Source of the DNA: Streptomyces sp. NBC_01428
GTDB taxonomy: Bacteria > Actinomycetota > Actinomycetes > Streptomycetales > Streptomycetaceae
Assembly: GCF_036231965.1 (NCBI RefSeq)
Contig: NZ_CP109499.1
Location: forward strand, 930,001 to 994,000
Direction of reading: 5' to 3'
Length of the DNA: 64,000 bases
Below, piece after piece: positions 51,353-60,017 of the stretch. The position numbers and the translations under genes were made by a program. How positions within the stretch are numbered: position 1 is the first letter of the stretch; the number at the start of each line of letters is the position of its first letter. The notes under the pieces are model-generated. The model saw only the letters and a program-made list of their open reading frames with translations. It had not been told where the DNA came from and made no database searches.

Positions 51353-51787
51353 TCACTGCGGCTGTGGGGTAATCATCGCGAACCGGGCGCCCTGCGGGTC
51401 GGCAACCACGGCCATGCGGCCGCCCTTCACGTCGGACGGCGGAGCGAGGACGGTGCCGCCGCTCCTGACCAGGGTGTCCAGGGCGGAGTCGACGTCGTCG
51501 ACCGCGAAGGACGTCTGCCAGTGGGCCGGGGTGTCCGGCGAGTCGTCGGCCAGTGCCTGGTGCAGGAGCTGGTCGCGCAGTTCGCGGATCCGGGCCAGCC
51601 GGTTGTGGCCGCCGGGGTGATGGAGAGCGGCACTTCGCGGCGGCTGCCGGGACAGGCGCCCGCGCTCGACGAACCCCATGGCCTGCAGGCGGTCGATCAG
51701 GCGGCTGACCGAGGGGGGCGCTGCGCCCGGAGCTGGGTGAGGTCGCGCATGCGGATGCCGTCCTCGGATCTTCATCGTGAGCGCCAT
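51353..51787 (-). pseudogene. chimera of a decayed MarR gene and a VOC/glyoxalase C-terminus
   Basis: One open frame joins two unrelated pieces. The first carries a MarR remnant (APPSVSRLIDRLQAMGFVERG, then RIRELRDQLLHQAL), related to the genes at 28225 and 39763 but partly frameshifted in the wing. From about 51540 it becomes HWQTSFAVDDVDSALDTLVRSGGTVLAPPSDVKGGRMAVVADPQGARFAMITPQPQ, the last betaalphabetabetabeta unit of a glyoxalase/VOC protein. Both parts are incomplete, so function is unlikely. Confidence 0.7.
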
Positions 51788-51825
51788 GACCGCATTCCCG
51801 CTACCAGGTCCGAGAGTGACGTCTG

Positions 51826-52035
51826 TCAGGGACTGCGTCGTCGCCGGCTGGTGGCGAAAAGGATCAGCGCGGTGAGAGCAGCGAGCACGGCCACAATGAT
51901 GGCGGCTTCCAGATCGATGACGGCCAGGACGATCAACAGGGCGACGGCCAGAATGCACCCCACGACGATGCGGCTGCTGTCGGTTCGACGCGCGCGCTTC
52001 GGGTCCTTCCATGGGTCGCCTTCATGAAACGCCAT
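51826..52035 (-). CDS. small two-helix membrane protein
   Basis: A 69-residue protein. A polar, basic N-terminus (MAFHEGDPWKDPKRARRTDSS) is followed by two close hydrophobic segments, IVVGCILAVALLIVLAVI and AAIIVAVLAALTALILFAT, and it ends in RRRR. This suits a small hairpin inner-membrane protein. Function unknown. Its start lies 5 bases from repeat copy B. Confidence 0.6.
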   Translation of the reverse strand: MAFHEGDPWKDPKRARRTDSSRIVVGCILAVALLIVLAVIDLEAAIIVAVLAALTALILFATSRRRRSP

Positions 52036-52039
52036 CGGC

Positions 52040-52204
52040 GCCTCCCTGGATGGTTCTCTGTTTCCAGGGTGCGCCTGATGGGCGGGCCGCGCACGGCAGG
52101 AACACAGTCGTGCGGTCAGCGGACACGGGCGAGGGTGACCCCCGCGTGGTGTCGGTGACTGTGCCGATCAGGGTCCGAGTCCGGGTCAGATGAGGATCAT
52201 GGTG
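52040..52204 (+). repeat. long direct repeat, copy B
   Basis: The second copy of the sequence at 30344-30509, in the same orientation and about 21.7 kb away. The shared core is GTGCGGTCAGCGGACACGGGC through GAGTCCGGGTCAGATGAGGATCATGGTG. It lies in the gap between the small membrane protein and the hemolysin III gene. No terminal inverted repeats or target duplications are obvious. Confidence 0.8.
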
Positions 52205-52347
52205 CAAGTTGCGTGAGGGCCCGAAGCCGCCCGGGTCCGGGCCCTCACCCCAAGGTGTTAAGAGCGTTTGAAGCGCAGACGTGCCCGCCCGCTGGTCACA
52301 GAGGACGAGGTTGCCGGAACACTCTTGCGTACGTGGAGCCTGAGCGC

Positions 52348-53178
52348 TTAGTAGACGGCCAGGGAGATGGCGATGTAGTGCGCGGTGAAGGCTGCCACGG
52401 TCAGGGCGTGGAACACCTCGTGGAAGCCGAACCACCGCGGTGAGGGGTCGGGGCGTTTGAGGGCGTAGACGACCGCGCCCGCACTGTAGAGGAGCCCGCC
52501 GGCCACCACCAGGATGAGTACGGCCGCTCCGCCGTTGTGCAGGAAGTCTGGCAGGTAGCGCACCGGCGCCCACCCCAAGGCCAGGTAGCACGGGGTGTAC
52601 AGCCAGCGCGGGGCCCCGACCCACAGGACCCGGAACGCGATGCCGACCAGTGCCCCGGTCCACACGATCCACAGCAGCAGGGACCGCTGGCCCGGCGGGA
52701 GAAGGACCACGGCCAGAGGGGTGCAGGTACCGGCGATGATGAGGAAGATGTTGGCGTGGTCGAGGCGCCGCAGGATCGCCTCGCCACGTGGCCCCCAGGT
52801 GCCGCGGTGATAGACGGCACTCGTCGCGAACAGCATCCACGCCGTGACGGAGTACACCGCGCAAGCCACGGCTGCCCGTGAGGTGGGGGCCAGGCAGATG
52901 AGCACGATGCCGGCGGTCAGTGAGGCGGGGACCATGCCCGCGTGGAGCCAGCCGCGCAGCTTCGGCTTGATCGGTTCGACCAGGTCGGACGCCCGCTCCA
53001 CCAGAGCCGCCATCGGGCCAGCGTGCTCTTCTGCTTCGCGGTCCTGTGATCCGACGGGCGGTCCGTCGTCACGGCCGTCTCCCCGCCCCGGGGCGGGGTG
53101 GATGTTTTGGGCTTCAGCGGCGTCGCGGGACACGGCTTCACTTCCTCCTTCGGGCTCTTGGGCATCACCGGTGATCAT
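52348..53178 (-). CDS. hemolysin III/PAQR-family membrane protein
   Basis: A 276-residue protein. A charged, probably disordered N-terminus (about 1-75) precedes seven hydrophobic helices. Family marks are KLRGWLHAG, then SAVYHRGTW, RRLDHANIFLIIAGTCTPLA (D-H pair) and FGFHEVFHALTVAAFTAHY near the end; the His and Asp residues form the metal site of PAQR proteins. YqfA/HlyIII proteins are thought to act in membrane stress or as hydrolases. The extended N-terminus is unusual for the family. Confidence 0.9.
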   Translation of the reverse strand: MITGDAQEPEGGSEAVSRDAAEAQNIHPAPGRGDGRDDGPPVGSQDREAEEHAGPMAALVERASDLVEPIKPKLRGWLHAGMVPASLTAGIVLICLAPTSRAAVACAVYSVTAWMLFATSAVYHRGTWGPRGEAILRRLDHANIFLIIAGTCTPLAVVLLPPGQRSLLLWIVWTGALVGIAFRVLWVGAPRWLYTPCYLALGWAPVRYLPDFLHNGGAAVLILVVAGGLLYSAGAVVYALKRPDPSPRWFGFHEVFHALTVAAFTAHYIAISLAVY

Positions 53179-53397
53179 GGAGGGATGCTAGAGGGCGGTA
53201 CTCGGACGACGCTCCGCAAGGTCGGTCGCGAACGCACTGCCCCCCAACCCGTGCCCAGAGCGGTTCGCAACCGTTGCCGCTCCGGTCTCGTTGATCGGAC
53301 AGCAAATCGGGTCCGTCGAGGCCGAGTAGACCGGTCCCTGGTGGGAACGATCAGGGCTTCCGAACGGGCATCGCCCGCCAACGCGCAAGGATCATCG

Positions 53398-53958
53398 ATG
53401 CTTCCTGAGGTCCGTCCCCACGTATCCACCCCTCTCACGATTCAGCTCGAACACCAACTGGGTCTGGCACCGCAGCATGAGGCGGGCCGTCTCGATGTGG
53501 AGGGCGTCGCCGGCATCGCCGTCGTGGCCGCAGCTCATTCCGACGGCTATGCCGCCACCGGCCATCTCCTCGGGCTGCTGGCTGCACTGCCCGCCCCCAC
53601 CAAGGCGGGAGAACACTTCTGGTCGGAACTGTGGCGGTCGTCGGGGACCGCGTATCTGCTGCCCGCGAACATCAAAACTCTGGTGTTGCGTTCGCTGACC
53701 GGAGACGGAACTGCCCTGGCCCGCCAGATCCTCTCCGCCGTCGACCAGATGACCCCGCCCCAGCGCCTCGCAGCGAGCGAGGTGGTCGGTCAGGCCCTCG
53801 TCGAGTCCGACGATTTCCCCGACCTCAAGACCGAGGTCATCGGCGAGCTCTGGCTCCGTGATCTCGAGCTCACCGCCTGGCGCGTCCTCCACGCAGACCG
53901 CAGGTCCGATGATCCCGCCGGCCGCAAGGCCTTCCTCGACGCCTGGACAAGCGTCTGA
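53398..53958 (+). CDS. conserved hypothetical protein
   Basis: A 186-residue protein from ATG 53398 (AAGGATC before it). It is helical and acidic, with a segment GVAGIAVVAAAHSDGYAATGHLLGLLAALPAP, a central YLLPANIKTLVLRSLTGDGTALARQILSAVDQM, and TEVIGELWLRDLELTAWRVLHADR. No known domain. Strong third-position GC supports coding. Confidence 0.6.
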   Translation: MLPEVRPHVSTPLTIQLEHQLGLAPQHEAGRLDVEGVAGIAVVAAAHSDGYAATGHLLGLLAALPAPTKAGEHFWSELWRSSGTAYLLPANIKTLVLRSLTGDGTALARQILSAVDQMTPPQRLAASEVVGQALVESDDFPDLKTEVIGELWLRDLELTAWRVLHADRRSDDPAGRKAFLDAWTSV

Positions 53959-54261
53959 ATTTGGGTTCCCTGGAATGCGTTCGGCACATGACGGGACGCT
54001 CCATGGCCGTGGGCCGTGCTGACAGAGCGAGCTGTCCCGCAGCACCGTCATCCGGGCCGACCGGGACGAGCATCGGGGAGGCCGGTGCAGACGACGGGCT
54101 GGCGCTCACGGTTGACCTCTTGCGGACCCGCGGGAGCACCGCTTCTCTTGACCATCACCGATCGCCGCACACGGGCCACCCCCTCCGGGGCTTCCTCGGC
54201 AGACAGCCGGCGCCGCTTCGTGTCTGCTGTCACCAGGTTCAGGGGCCGGGTTGCCAGTCCA
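53959..54261. other. about 300-bp intergenic stretch
   Basis: No gene is supported; frames are short and lack ribosome sites. It ends at the TATAAT box of the next gene. Confidence 0.4.
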
Positions 54262-54267
54262 TATAAT
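54262..54267 (+). promoter_or_regulatory. consensus TATAAT box 8 bases before a start codon (leaderless mRNA likely)
   Basis: A perfect TATAAT is rare in this GC-rich DNA. It ends 7 bases before ATG 54275, so transcription would start at or next to the A of the start codon. There is no ribosome site between them. The -35 region is weak. Confidence 0.6.
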
Positions 54268-54274
54268 CGGCCCC

Positions 54275-54634
54275 ATGTCCAAGCCTGACGAGCTGCTCGT
54301 TTCCGTCGCCGCCCTGGTGGAATCCGGGCAGAGCAACCAGATGTCCCTGACCGTAGTCACCGGTGGTGCGGTCGTCACCGGCCGGCTGGCTCCCGAGGCA
54401 GTGTGGAGGCAGAGGGTGTCGGACGTGCTGACAGACTCTGCCCGCCTGGGCGAGTTCTCGGCCGTCTTCGCCGCCCCCGCGAAGACGGAGGAACCGCCCA
54501 CGCATCTCCACTTCCACGTCGCCCGGATCCTGCAGGGCACCGTCGGGATCCCCGAGACGGGCGGCATGTACCGCGTGGCGATCGCCGACGTCAGCGCCTG
54601 GACCATGGGCGACTTCAGCTACTCCGACCACTGA
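54275..54634 (+). CDS. conserved hypothetical protein, probably from a leaderless mRNA
   Basis: A 119-residue protein: MSKPDELLVSVAALVESGQSNQMSLTVVTGGAVVTGRLAPEAVW, a central helix, then HLHFHVARILQGTVGIPETGGMYRVAIADVSAWTMGDFSYSDH. The beta-rich start and end around GGxVVTGRL suggest an Sm-like or barrel fold, but no family is certain. It is followed by a long terminator hairpin, so it is transcribed alone. Its position next to stress genes may be relevant. Confidence 0.7.
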   Translation: MSKPDELLVSVAALVESGQSNQMSLTVVTGGAVVTGRLAPEAVWRQRVSDVLTDSARLGEFSAVFAAPAKTEEPPTHLHFHVARILQGTVGIPETGGMYRVAIADVSAWTMGDFSYSDH

Positions 54635-54660
54635 GCATCCACCACGGCGAAGACCCTTTG

Positions 54661-54708
54661 GGTGGCAGTGTGGACCGGCCCGCGCACGGGCCGGTCCACA
54701 CTGCTACC
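54661..54708. terminator. 22-bp stem-loop, probably bidirectional terminator
   Basis: GGTGGCAGTGTGGACCGGCCCG (54661-54682) and its complement (54687-54708) pair with one mismatch around a CGCA loop. It lies 26 bases after one gene and 12 bases before the end of the convergent gene, so it may stop both. Confidence 0.9.
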
Positions 54709-54720
54709 GCGTCCCCCCGG

Positions 54721-55032
54721 TCAGACGGAGACCGGGGTACCCAGCATCGCGGACGCGTGCTGAAACGAGCTGAGGATGCCTACGGGCGCGGCCTTGGGAA
54801 GGGCGGCGCGGCAGGTGAAGCCGAGCTGCGTCATCGCGCGCAGGACTTCGGCGGCGCTGAAATCACGGCGGTCCTGGCGGGTGATGACCTGGCCGACCTG
54901 CTTGACGGGGTAGTGGCGGCGGCCGATGATCACGGATTCACCGGAGCCCGGCTCGGGCTTGATGCCCTTCATCGACTCCAGCACGCCGGCCTTGGTGAGC
55001 TCGAAGGGGAAGCGGGCGATGACGCAGCGCAT
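54721..55032 (-). CDS. conserved hypothetical protein
   Basis: A 103-residue protein: MRCVIARFPFELTKAGVLESMKGIKPEPGSGESVIIGRRHYPVKQVGQVITRQDRRDFSAAEVLRAMTQLGFTC. This is a recognisable streptomycete family of unknown role, with a beta-rich first half and an RRDFSAAEV helix. GAGG precedes ATG 55032. It is downstream of the CBS-domain gene on the same strand with a 52-base gap, so they may be cotranscribed. Confidence 0.7.
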   Translation of the reverse strand: MRCVIARFPFELTKAGVLESMKGIKPEPGSGESVIIGRRHYPVKQVGQVITRQDRRDFSAAEVLRAMTQLGFTCRAALPKAAPVGILSSFQHASAMLGTPVSV

Positions 55033-55084
55033 GTGACCTCACAGGGAGAAGAAGGGAAGAACAGGCGGGCCGGGGTGAGGCCGT

Positions 55085-55495
55085 TCAGCAGGAGAGGGCG
55101 AGGACGCCCAGAGCGCTGCCCTGCTCGTCGACCACCGGCAGGACACCCAGCCGGCGGGTACGCATCGCGTACTCGGCGTCGGCCATCGTGGTCACGGCTG
55201 AGGTGAACGACCCGTGGTCGCCCAGGAGGTCGCGCAGGCGGACGCGGTCCGTGTACGCGGAGCCGCCACGGATCCCGGTGAGTTCGGCGTGGGTCACCAG
55301 ACCGGTGCACTGGCCGTCCTGGTCACAGACGACGAGGCGGGCCGTGCGGGCTGCGGCCATGACCGACAGCGCCACCTCTACGCTCATGTCGTCACAGACC
55401 TGCGGTCCGGCCGCGTCCATGACATCGGCTACCACCAGCGTGGGGTGCACGGGGCCGGCACTCGCCGGGCGGGGCTGCATCTGAACCAGCGTCAC
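55085..55495 (-). CDS. CBS-domain protein
   Basis: A 136-residue protein with a tandem CBS pair: VADVMDAAGPQVCDDMSVEVALSVMAAARTARLVVCDQDGQCTGLVTHAEL (about 22-75) and a second repeat SAVTTMADAEYAMRTRRLGVLPVVDEQGSALGVLAL at the end. CBS pairs bind adenosine ligands and report energy state. No effector domain is attached. GTG 55495 has GGAGGCACC before it. It sits between the DEAD-box helicase gene and the hypothetical gene at 54721. Confidence 0.88.
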   Translation of the reverse strand: MTLVQMQPRPASAGPVHPTLVVADVMDAAGPQVCDDMSVEVALSVMAAARTARLVVCDQDGQCTGLVTHAELTGIRGGSAYTDRVRLRDLLGDHGSFTSAVTTMADAEYAMRTRRLGVLPVVDEQGSALGVLALSC

Positions 55496-55540
55496 AAGGT
55501 GCCTCCTGCAGAGATAGGTCAGCTTCCTGATCACGAAGGT

Positions 55541-57034
55541 TCAGGCCGCCGCATCCACGACGGTCCGGCGTGCGGGCGAGCGCCGCGGCGTCGAGGAGGG
55601 GCGGCGCCGGCCTCGTGAGGTGGCGCCACGCTTGGGTCGTTCGGCCACCGGTGCGGTGATGACGACCGGGATGCCGGACGGGGTCTGGGCGCCGGTGATC
55701 CGGTGGAGGGCCTCGTCGCCGGAGCGGATCTGGGTGGTCTGCGGGCGGATCCCGGCATCCGACATGAGGCGGACCATGCCGCGGCGCTGGCCCGGGGTGA
55801 CCAGGGTGACAACGCTGCCGGACTCGCCGGCCCGGGCGGTGCGGCCGCCGCGGTGGAGGTAGTCCTTGTGGTCGGTGGGCGGATCGACGTTCACGACCAG
55901 GTCGAGGTTGTCGACGTGGATGCCGCGCGCCGCGACGTTGGTCGCCACCAGCACACTGACGTGCCCCGTCTTGAACTGCGCCAGCGTGCGAGTGCGCTGC
56001 GGCTGCGACTTGCCACCGTGCAGGGCAGCCGCCCGTACACCGCTGTTGAGGAGGTCCTGGGTCAGCCTGTCGACGGCGTGCTTGGTGTCCAGGAACATGA
56101 TCACACGACCGTCGCGGGCGGCGATCTCCGTCGTGGCAGCCTGCTTGTCGGCGCCGTGGACGTGCAGGACGTGGTGCTCCATCGTCGTGACCGCACCGGC
56201 CGAGGGGTCGATCGAATGCACGACCGGGTCGGTGAGGTAGCGGCGCACCAGCAGGTCGACGTTGCGGTCCAGGGTGGCCGAGAACAGCATCCGCTGCCCG
56301 TCCGGACGTACCTGGTCGAGGAGCGCAGTGACCTGCGGCATGAACCCCATGTCGGCCATCTGGTCGGCCTCGTCCAGCACCGTGATGCCCACCTGGTCCA
56401 GCCCGCAGTCGCCGCGGTCGATGAGGTCCTTGAGCCGGCCCGGAGTCGCGACGACGATCTCGGCCCCGCCGCGCAGCACGCTCACCTGCCTGCCGATCGA
56501 CATCCCGCCCACCACCGTGGCCAGCCGCAGCCTGACGGACCGGGCATACGGAGTGAGCGCGTCGGTCACCTGCTGCGCCAGCTCACGCGTCGGGACCAGG
56601 ATCAGCCCCAGCGGCCGGCGGGGCTCAGCACGCTGTCCCGCGGTGCGGGCGAGCAGGGCCAGGCCGAAGGCGAGGGTCTTGCCGGAACCGGTACGCCCGC
56701 GGCCCAGGACGTCACGGCCCGCCAGGGAGTTCGGCAGCGTCGCGCCCTGGATCGGGAACGGCACGCTCACACCCTGCCTGCCGAGTTCGGCCAGCAGCTG
56801 CGCGGGCATGGAGAGATCAGCGAAGTTTTCCACGGCAGGCAGCGCGGGGGTGATCGTCTGAGGGAGTGCGAACTCACCCTGCACCGCGGCGGGCCGTCGG
56901 CCGTAACCGCCGGAACGGGCCGGTCGGCTCGAACGGCGAGGTGCCGACGAGCCGAAGCGTCCTGCATCCCTTCCCAGGGCTGCACCGCCATTACGGGTGC
57001 GGGGCGAGCGGTCATTCGTACGTGTGCGGTTCAT
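55541..57034 (-). CDS. DEAD-box RNA helicase
   Basis: A 497-residue RNA helicase. After a 50-residue arginine/glycine-rich lead come the Q motif (FADLSMPAQ to FPIQ), motif I GRGRTGSGKT, Ia PTRELAQQ, Ib TPGRLKDLI, II VLDEADQM, III FSATL, IV IMFLDT, V ATNVAARGIH and VI HRGGRTARAGESG. The C-terminal tail is again basic. Such helicases unwind structured RNA and ribosome precursors in the cold. It is downstream of the cold-shock protein gene on the same strand and beyond that gene's terminator; GAGGAAGG precedes ATG 57034. Confidence 0.95.
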   Translation of the reverse strand: MNRTRTNDRSPRTRNGGAALGRDAGRFGSSAPRRSSRPARSGGYGRRPAAVQGEFALPQTITPALPAVENFADLSMPAQLLAELGRQGVSVPFPIQGATLPNSLAGRDVLGRGRTGSGKTLAFGLALLARTAGQRAEPRRPLGLILVPTRELAQQVTDALTPYARSVRLRLATVVGGMSIGRQVSVLRGGAEIVVATPGRLKDLIDRGDCGLDQVGITVLDEADQMADMGFMPQVTALLDQVRPDGQRMLFSATLDRNVDLLVRRYLTDPVVHSIDPSAGAVTTMEHHVLHVHGADKQAATTEIAARDGRVIMFLDTKHAVDRLTQDLLNSGVRAAALHGGKSQPQRTRTLAQFKTGHVSVLVATNVAARGIHVDNLDLVVNVDPPTDHKDYLHRGGRTARAGESGSVVTLVTPGQRRGMVRLMSDAGIRPQTTQIRSGDEALHRITGAQTPSGIPVVITAPVAERPKRGATSRGRRRPSSTPRRSPARRTVVDAAA

Positions 57035-57312
57035 GCGAAACCTTCCTCAATGCGGCGCATATCAAGGAATTCCCGCAAGAAGTAAGCAGCACGGAATTTC
57101 AGGTATGAACCGACGTCAAAGCAATCCGGCCGACGGAATTCGCGTCGGGCGTGAATGCTGAAATAGGCGGCACGGCGGGGATCTAAAATCCCGGGTGCCG
57201 GCGTGCGATGCAGCTAGCAGGACGTATCGCGTCCTGAAGGGAGAGCCGCGTGAAACACGCGGATCCTTTCGAGCCGCCCCCGCAGGTGAAATCACTGCGG
57301 GAAACGACGAGC

Positions 57313-57350
57313 AGCTGGGGCCCGCACCCCGAGGGATGCGGGCCCCAGCT
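57313..57350 (-). terminator. perfect 14-bp stem-loop after the cold-shock gene
   Basis: AGCTGGGGCCCGCA (57313-57326) and TGCGGGCCCCAGCT (57337-57350), with a 10-base loop, lie 12 bases past the stop of the cold-shock gene. It resembles the hairpin upstream of the MerR gene at 29343. Confidence 0.9.
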
Positions 57351-57362
57351 ACACGGTGTGCG

Positions 57363-57948
<586 letters not shown>

Positions 57949-58344
57949 CTATTCAGCTGGTGAGGCCGGCCGACCCGGACGGCGCCGTTCGCGGATCGCT
58001 TCCTCCAGCGCGATACGGATACCCAGGTTGAGTTCGCCGCTGAACGCCCAGGCGGTGAGGAGGCCGGCGGCACGGCCCGGCGTGATGTTGGCGCGCTGGG
58101 AGACTCTGGTCAGGACATTGCGGGCCTGGTCGGCGGGCAGACGCCCGAGAGCCATGACCATGCCCACTGCCTGCTCCGTCACGGCTGGAGCACCCAGATC
58201 ATCCGGCGGCGGCCCGTCCGCCCGGGCCTGCACTCCTGCGGCCCCGTCTGCCGCGGCAGCGGCGCACCCACCTGCCGGCAACGTCATGGAAGGCTGTTCG
58301 ACTCGGTCCTGACCGGACGTCAACACCTGCTCCATCAGACTCAT
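57949..58344 (-). CDS. ANTAR-domain RNA-binding regulator
   Basis: A 131-residue protein. The first 55 residues are low-complexity and alanine-rich. The ANTAR domain follows: VTEQAVGMVMALGRLPADQARNVLTRVSQRANITPGRAAGLL (about 58-100), with helical bundle residues that bind paired hexaloop RNA hairpins, and a helix ending EEAIRERRRPGR. ANTAR proteins usually act as antiterminators. No sensor domain is attached. Its start overlaps the stop of the gene upstream (ATGA). It is the last gene of the sigma-factor operon. Confidence 0.85.
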   Translation of the reverse strand: MSLMEQVLTSGQDRVEQPSMTLPAGGCAAAAADGAAGVQARADGPPPDDLGAPAVTEQAVGMVMALGRLPADQARNVLTRVSQRANITPGRAAGLLTAWAFSGELNLGIRIALEEAIRERRRPGRPASPAE

Positions 58345-58649
58345 TTCCTCTCGGTCAGGTCCGGCCCCTGTGGTTCCGAGCCCCTTATGCTGTGCGGCAC
58401 TACTGGACGCTGCGCGGGCCACGGCCTGGAACCCGGGGTCCAGACTTCCGGTCCTCCGCCGTACCACTCGATGAGCGGCAGGTCGGCGACGTCGACCTCG
58501 TCCAGCCCTTCCCAGCCCGCGCGGCGCAACAGCTCCGTCAGGGCACGCAGGCTCTGCGGGGTTCCCGCAGGCTCGCCATCGACCCACACCTGGCGGCCTT
58601 CCAGCTTCGTGGGCGGATAGACGATCACGGAACGCTCGTTCACAGCCAT
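58341..58649 (-). CDS. conserved hypothetical protein
   Basis: A 102-residue protein: VIVYPPTKLEGRQVWVDGEPAGTPQSLRALTELLRRAGWEGLDEVDVADLPLIEWYGGGPEVW, a small well-packed domain with a proline- and charge-rich tail. It resembles small streptomycete proteins found with ANTAR and DUF5133 genes. AGGTGAGGTG precedes ATG 58649. Overlaps the ANTAR start by four bases and follows the DUF5133 gene by four. Confidence 0.65.
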   Translation of the reverse strand: MAVNERSVIVYPPTKLEGRQVWVDGEPAGTPQSLRALTELLRRAGWEGLDEVDVADLPLIEWYGGGPEVWTPGSRPWPAQRPVVPHSIRGSEPQGPDLTERK

Positions 58650-58653
58650 CACC

Positions 58654-59058
58654 TCACCTTCCGCTGCCCGTTCCCGCGCTCGCACCGGACGGCACGGCGG
58701 GTCGGTGTCCTGGACGCGGAGTGAGATCGCGTCGCGTGGGTGACGGGGCGCCGGCGGCCCGCCGGGAGCGGGCCGCTTCCCACGAGGGCTTGGCGGCCGC
58801 GACGGCCGCGAGGGATTCGTCGCGGGCCGTCATGGCCGCGGCGGTGCCATGAGTGGACGCAGGAACGTTCGCCAGGAAGGAACGGGCGGCATCGAGGGCA
58901 GCGGTGATCTCGCGGGTGCCGGTGGACACGCACAAGGTGTAGGCGAGGTCCCGCAGACGCCGGCTGGGGTCTGCGACGCCGGCGAGTGTCTCCTCGGCGA
59001 GGAGCGTCTCGTATTCCTTGACGAGTCGGCGCAACGTCGCGGGCAGAGGCATCAGCAT
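58654..59058 (-). CDS. DUF5133-family protein
   Basis: A 134-residue protein. MLMPLPATLRRLVKEYETLLAEETLAGVADPSRRLRDLAYTLCVSTGTREITAALDAARSFL (about 1-65) is the DUF5133 pattern of streptomycetes, an all-helical domain of unknown function, often next to stress sigma factors and ANTAR proteins. The tail is basic and probably disordered. AGGAGACACC lies before ATG 59058. It follows the sigma gene by about 100 bases. Confidence 0.8.
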   Translation of the reverse strand: MLMPLPATLRRLVKEYETLLAEETLAGVADPSRRLRDLAYTLCVSTGTREITAALDAARSFLANVPASTHGTAAAMTARDESLAAVAAAKPSWEAARSRRAAGAPSPTRRDLTPRPGHRPAVPSGASAGTGSGR

Positions 59059-59162
59059 GGGGTGTCTCCTGGGGTGCGAGGTGGTCGGCGGACGATGTGC
59101 CGCTTCTTCCGCGTGGGTGAGTCGGCCGGCACGACGGGCCGGACTCCTGGCCGCAGCGCGGG

Positions 59163-60017
59163 TCACGCCGCGGTGACCTCGTCGGCGTGCTGCTGCAGGG
59201 CCTCCTTGCGCACCCGCTCGCAGCTGCGGGTGATGAGCCGGGAGACGTGCATCTGCGAGATGCCGAGCTTTTCGGCTATCCGGCTCTGCGTCATGTCCTC
59301 GAAGAAGCGCAGGTAGAGGACGGTCCGTTCTCGTTCGGGCAGTCGCCGCAGAGCCTTCTTGGCTGCCTCGCGGTCGATGACGAGGTCGAAGGAGGTGTCG
59401 GTGGGGCTCAGGGTGTCGCGGAGGCTGAGACCGTCGTCGCCGGCGGTCAGTTCGGCGTCCAGGGAGAGGGTGCTGAAACTCTCCAGCGCCTCGACGCCGG
59501 CCGCCACCTCCTCCTCGGTGAGGCCGGTGTGCGCGGCGATCTCTGCGGTGCTCGGTTCGGGGCTGCCGGGGCGTTCGGTGAGTTCGCGGCGGGCGATCCG
59601 TACCTTGTTACGCAGGTCCTGCACCCGGCGCGGCACGCGCACGGCCCACATGCGGTCCCGGAAGTGCCGCTTGATCTCCCCGGTGATCGTGGGGATGGCG
59701 TAGCTCTCGAACGCGCCCCGGCTGGGGTCGAACCGGTCGATGGCCTTGACGAGGCCGAGCGCTGCCACCTGGCGCAGGTCATCCAGTGCCTCGCCGCGGT
59801 CGCGGAAACGGCCGGCGAGGCGGTGCGCCATGGGTAGCCACAGAGCCACCAGCTCATCGCGGACGCCGTCGCGTTCAGAACCGGCGTCGAGGTCGACCAG
59901 GCGCTGGAAGAGCGCGGTGGACTCGGGGCATTCCTCGTGAGGACTCCACTCGCCGGCGGGCTTGGATACGCCGTCGACGTCGCCGGGCTGAGGGCATGCG
60001 GTCATCTGAGTAGGCAC
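59163..60017 (-). CDS. SigB/SigF-type alternative sigma factor
   Basis: A 284-residue group 3 sigma-70 factor. Region 2 is LWLPMAHRLAGRF, then EALDDLRQVAALGLVKAIDRFDPSRGAFESYAIPTITGEIKRHFRDRMWAVRVPRRVQDL. Region 3 is TAEIAAHTGLTEEEVAAGVEA, and region 4 is ALRRLPERERTVLYLRFFEDMTQSRIAEKLGISQMHVSRLITRS. GTG 60017 with AGGAGTGTTCCT is preferred over ATG 60005. It heads an operon with DUF5133, a hypothetical protein and an ANTAR protein. It is a possible client of the STAS/HATPase switch genes at 32 and 38 kb. Confidence 0.93.
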   Translation of the reverse strand: MPTQMTACPQPGDVDGVSKPAGEWSPHEECPESTALFQRLVDLDAGSERDGVRDELVALWLPMAHRLAGRFRDRGEALDDLRQVAALGLVKAIDRFDPSRGAFESYAIPTITGEIKRHFRDRMWAVRVPRRVQDLRNKVRIARRELTERPGSPEPSTAEIAAHTGLTEEEVAAGVEALESFSTLSLDAELTAGDDGLSLRDTLSPTDTSFDLVIDREAAKKALRRLPERERTVLYLRFFEDMTQSRIAEKLGISQMHVSRLITRSCERVRKEALQQHADEVTAA

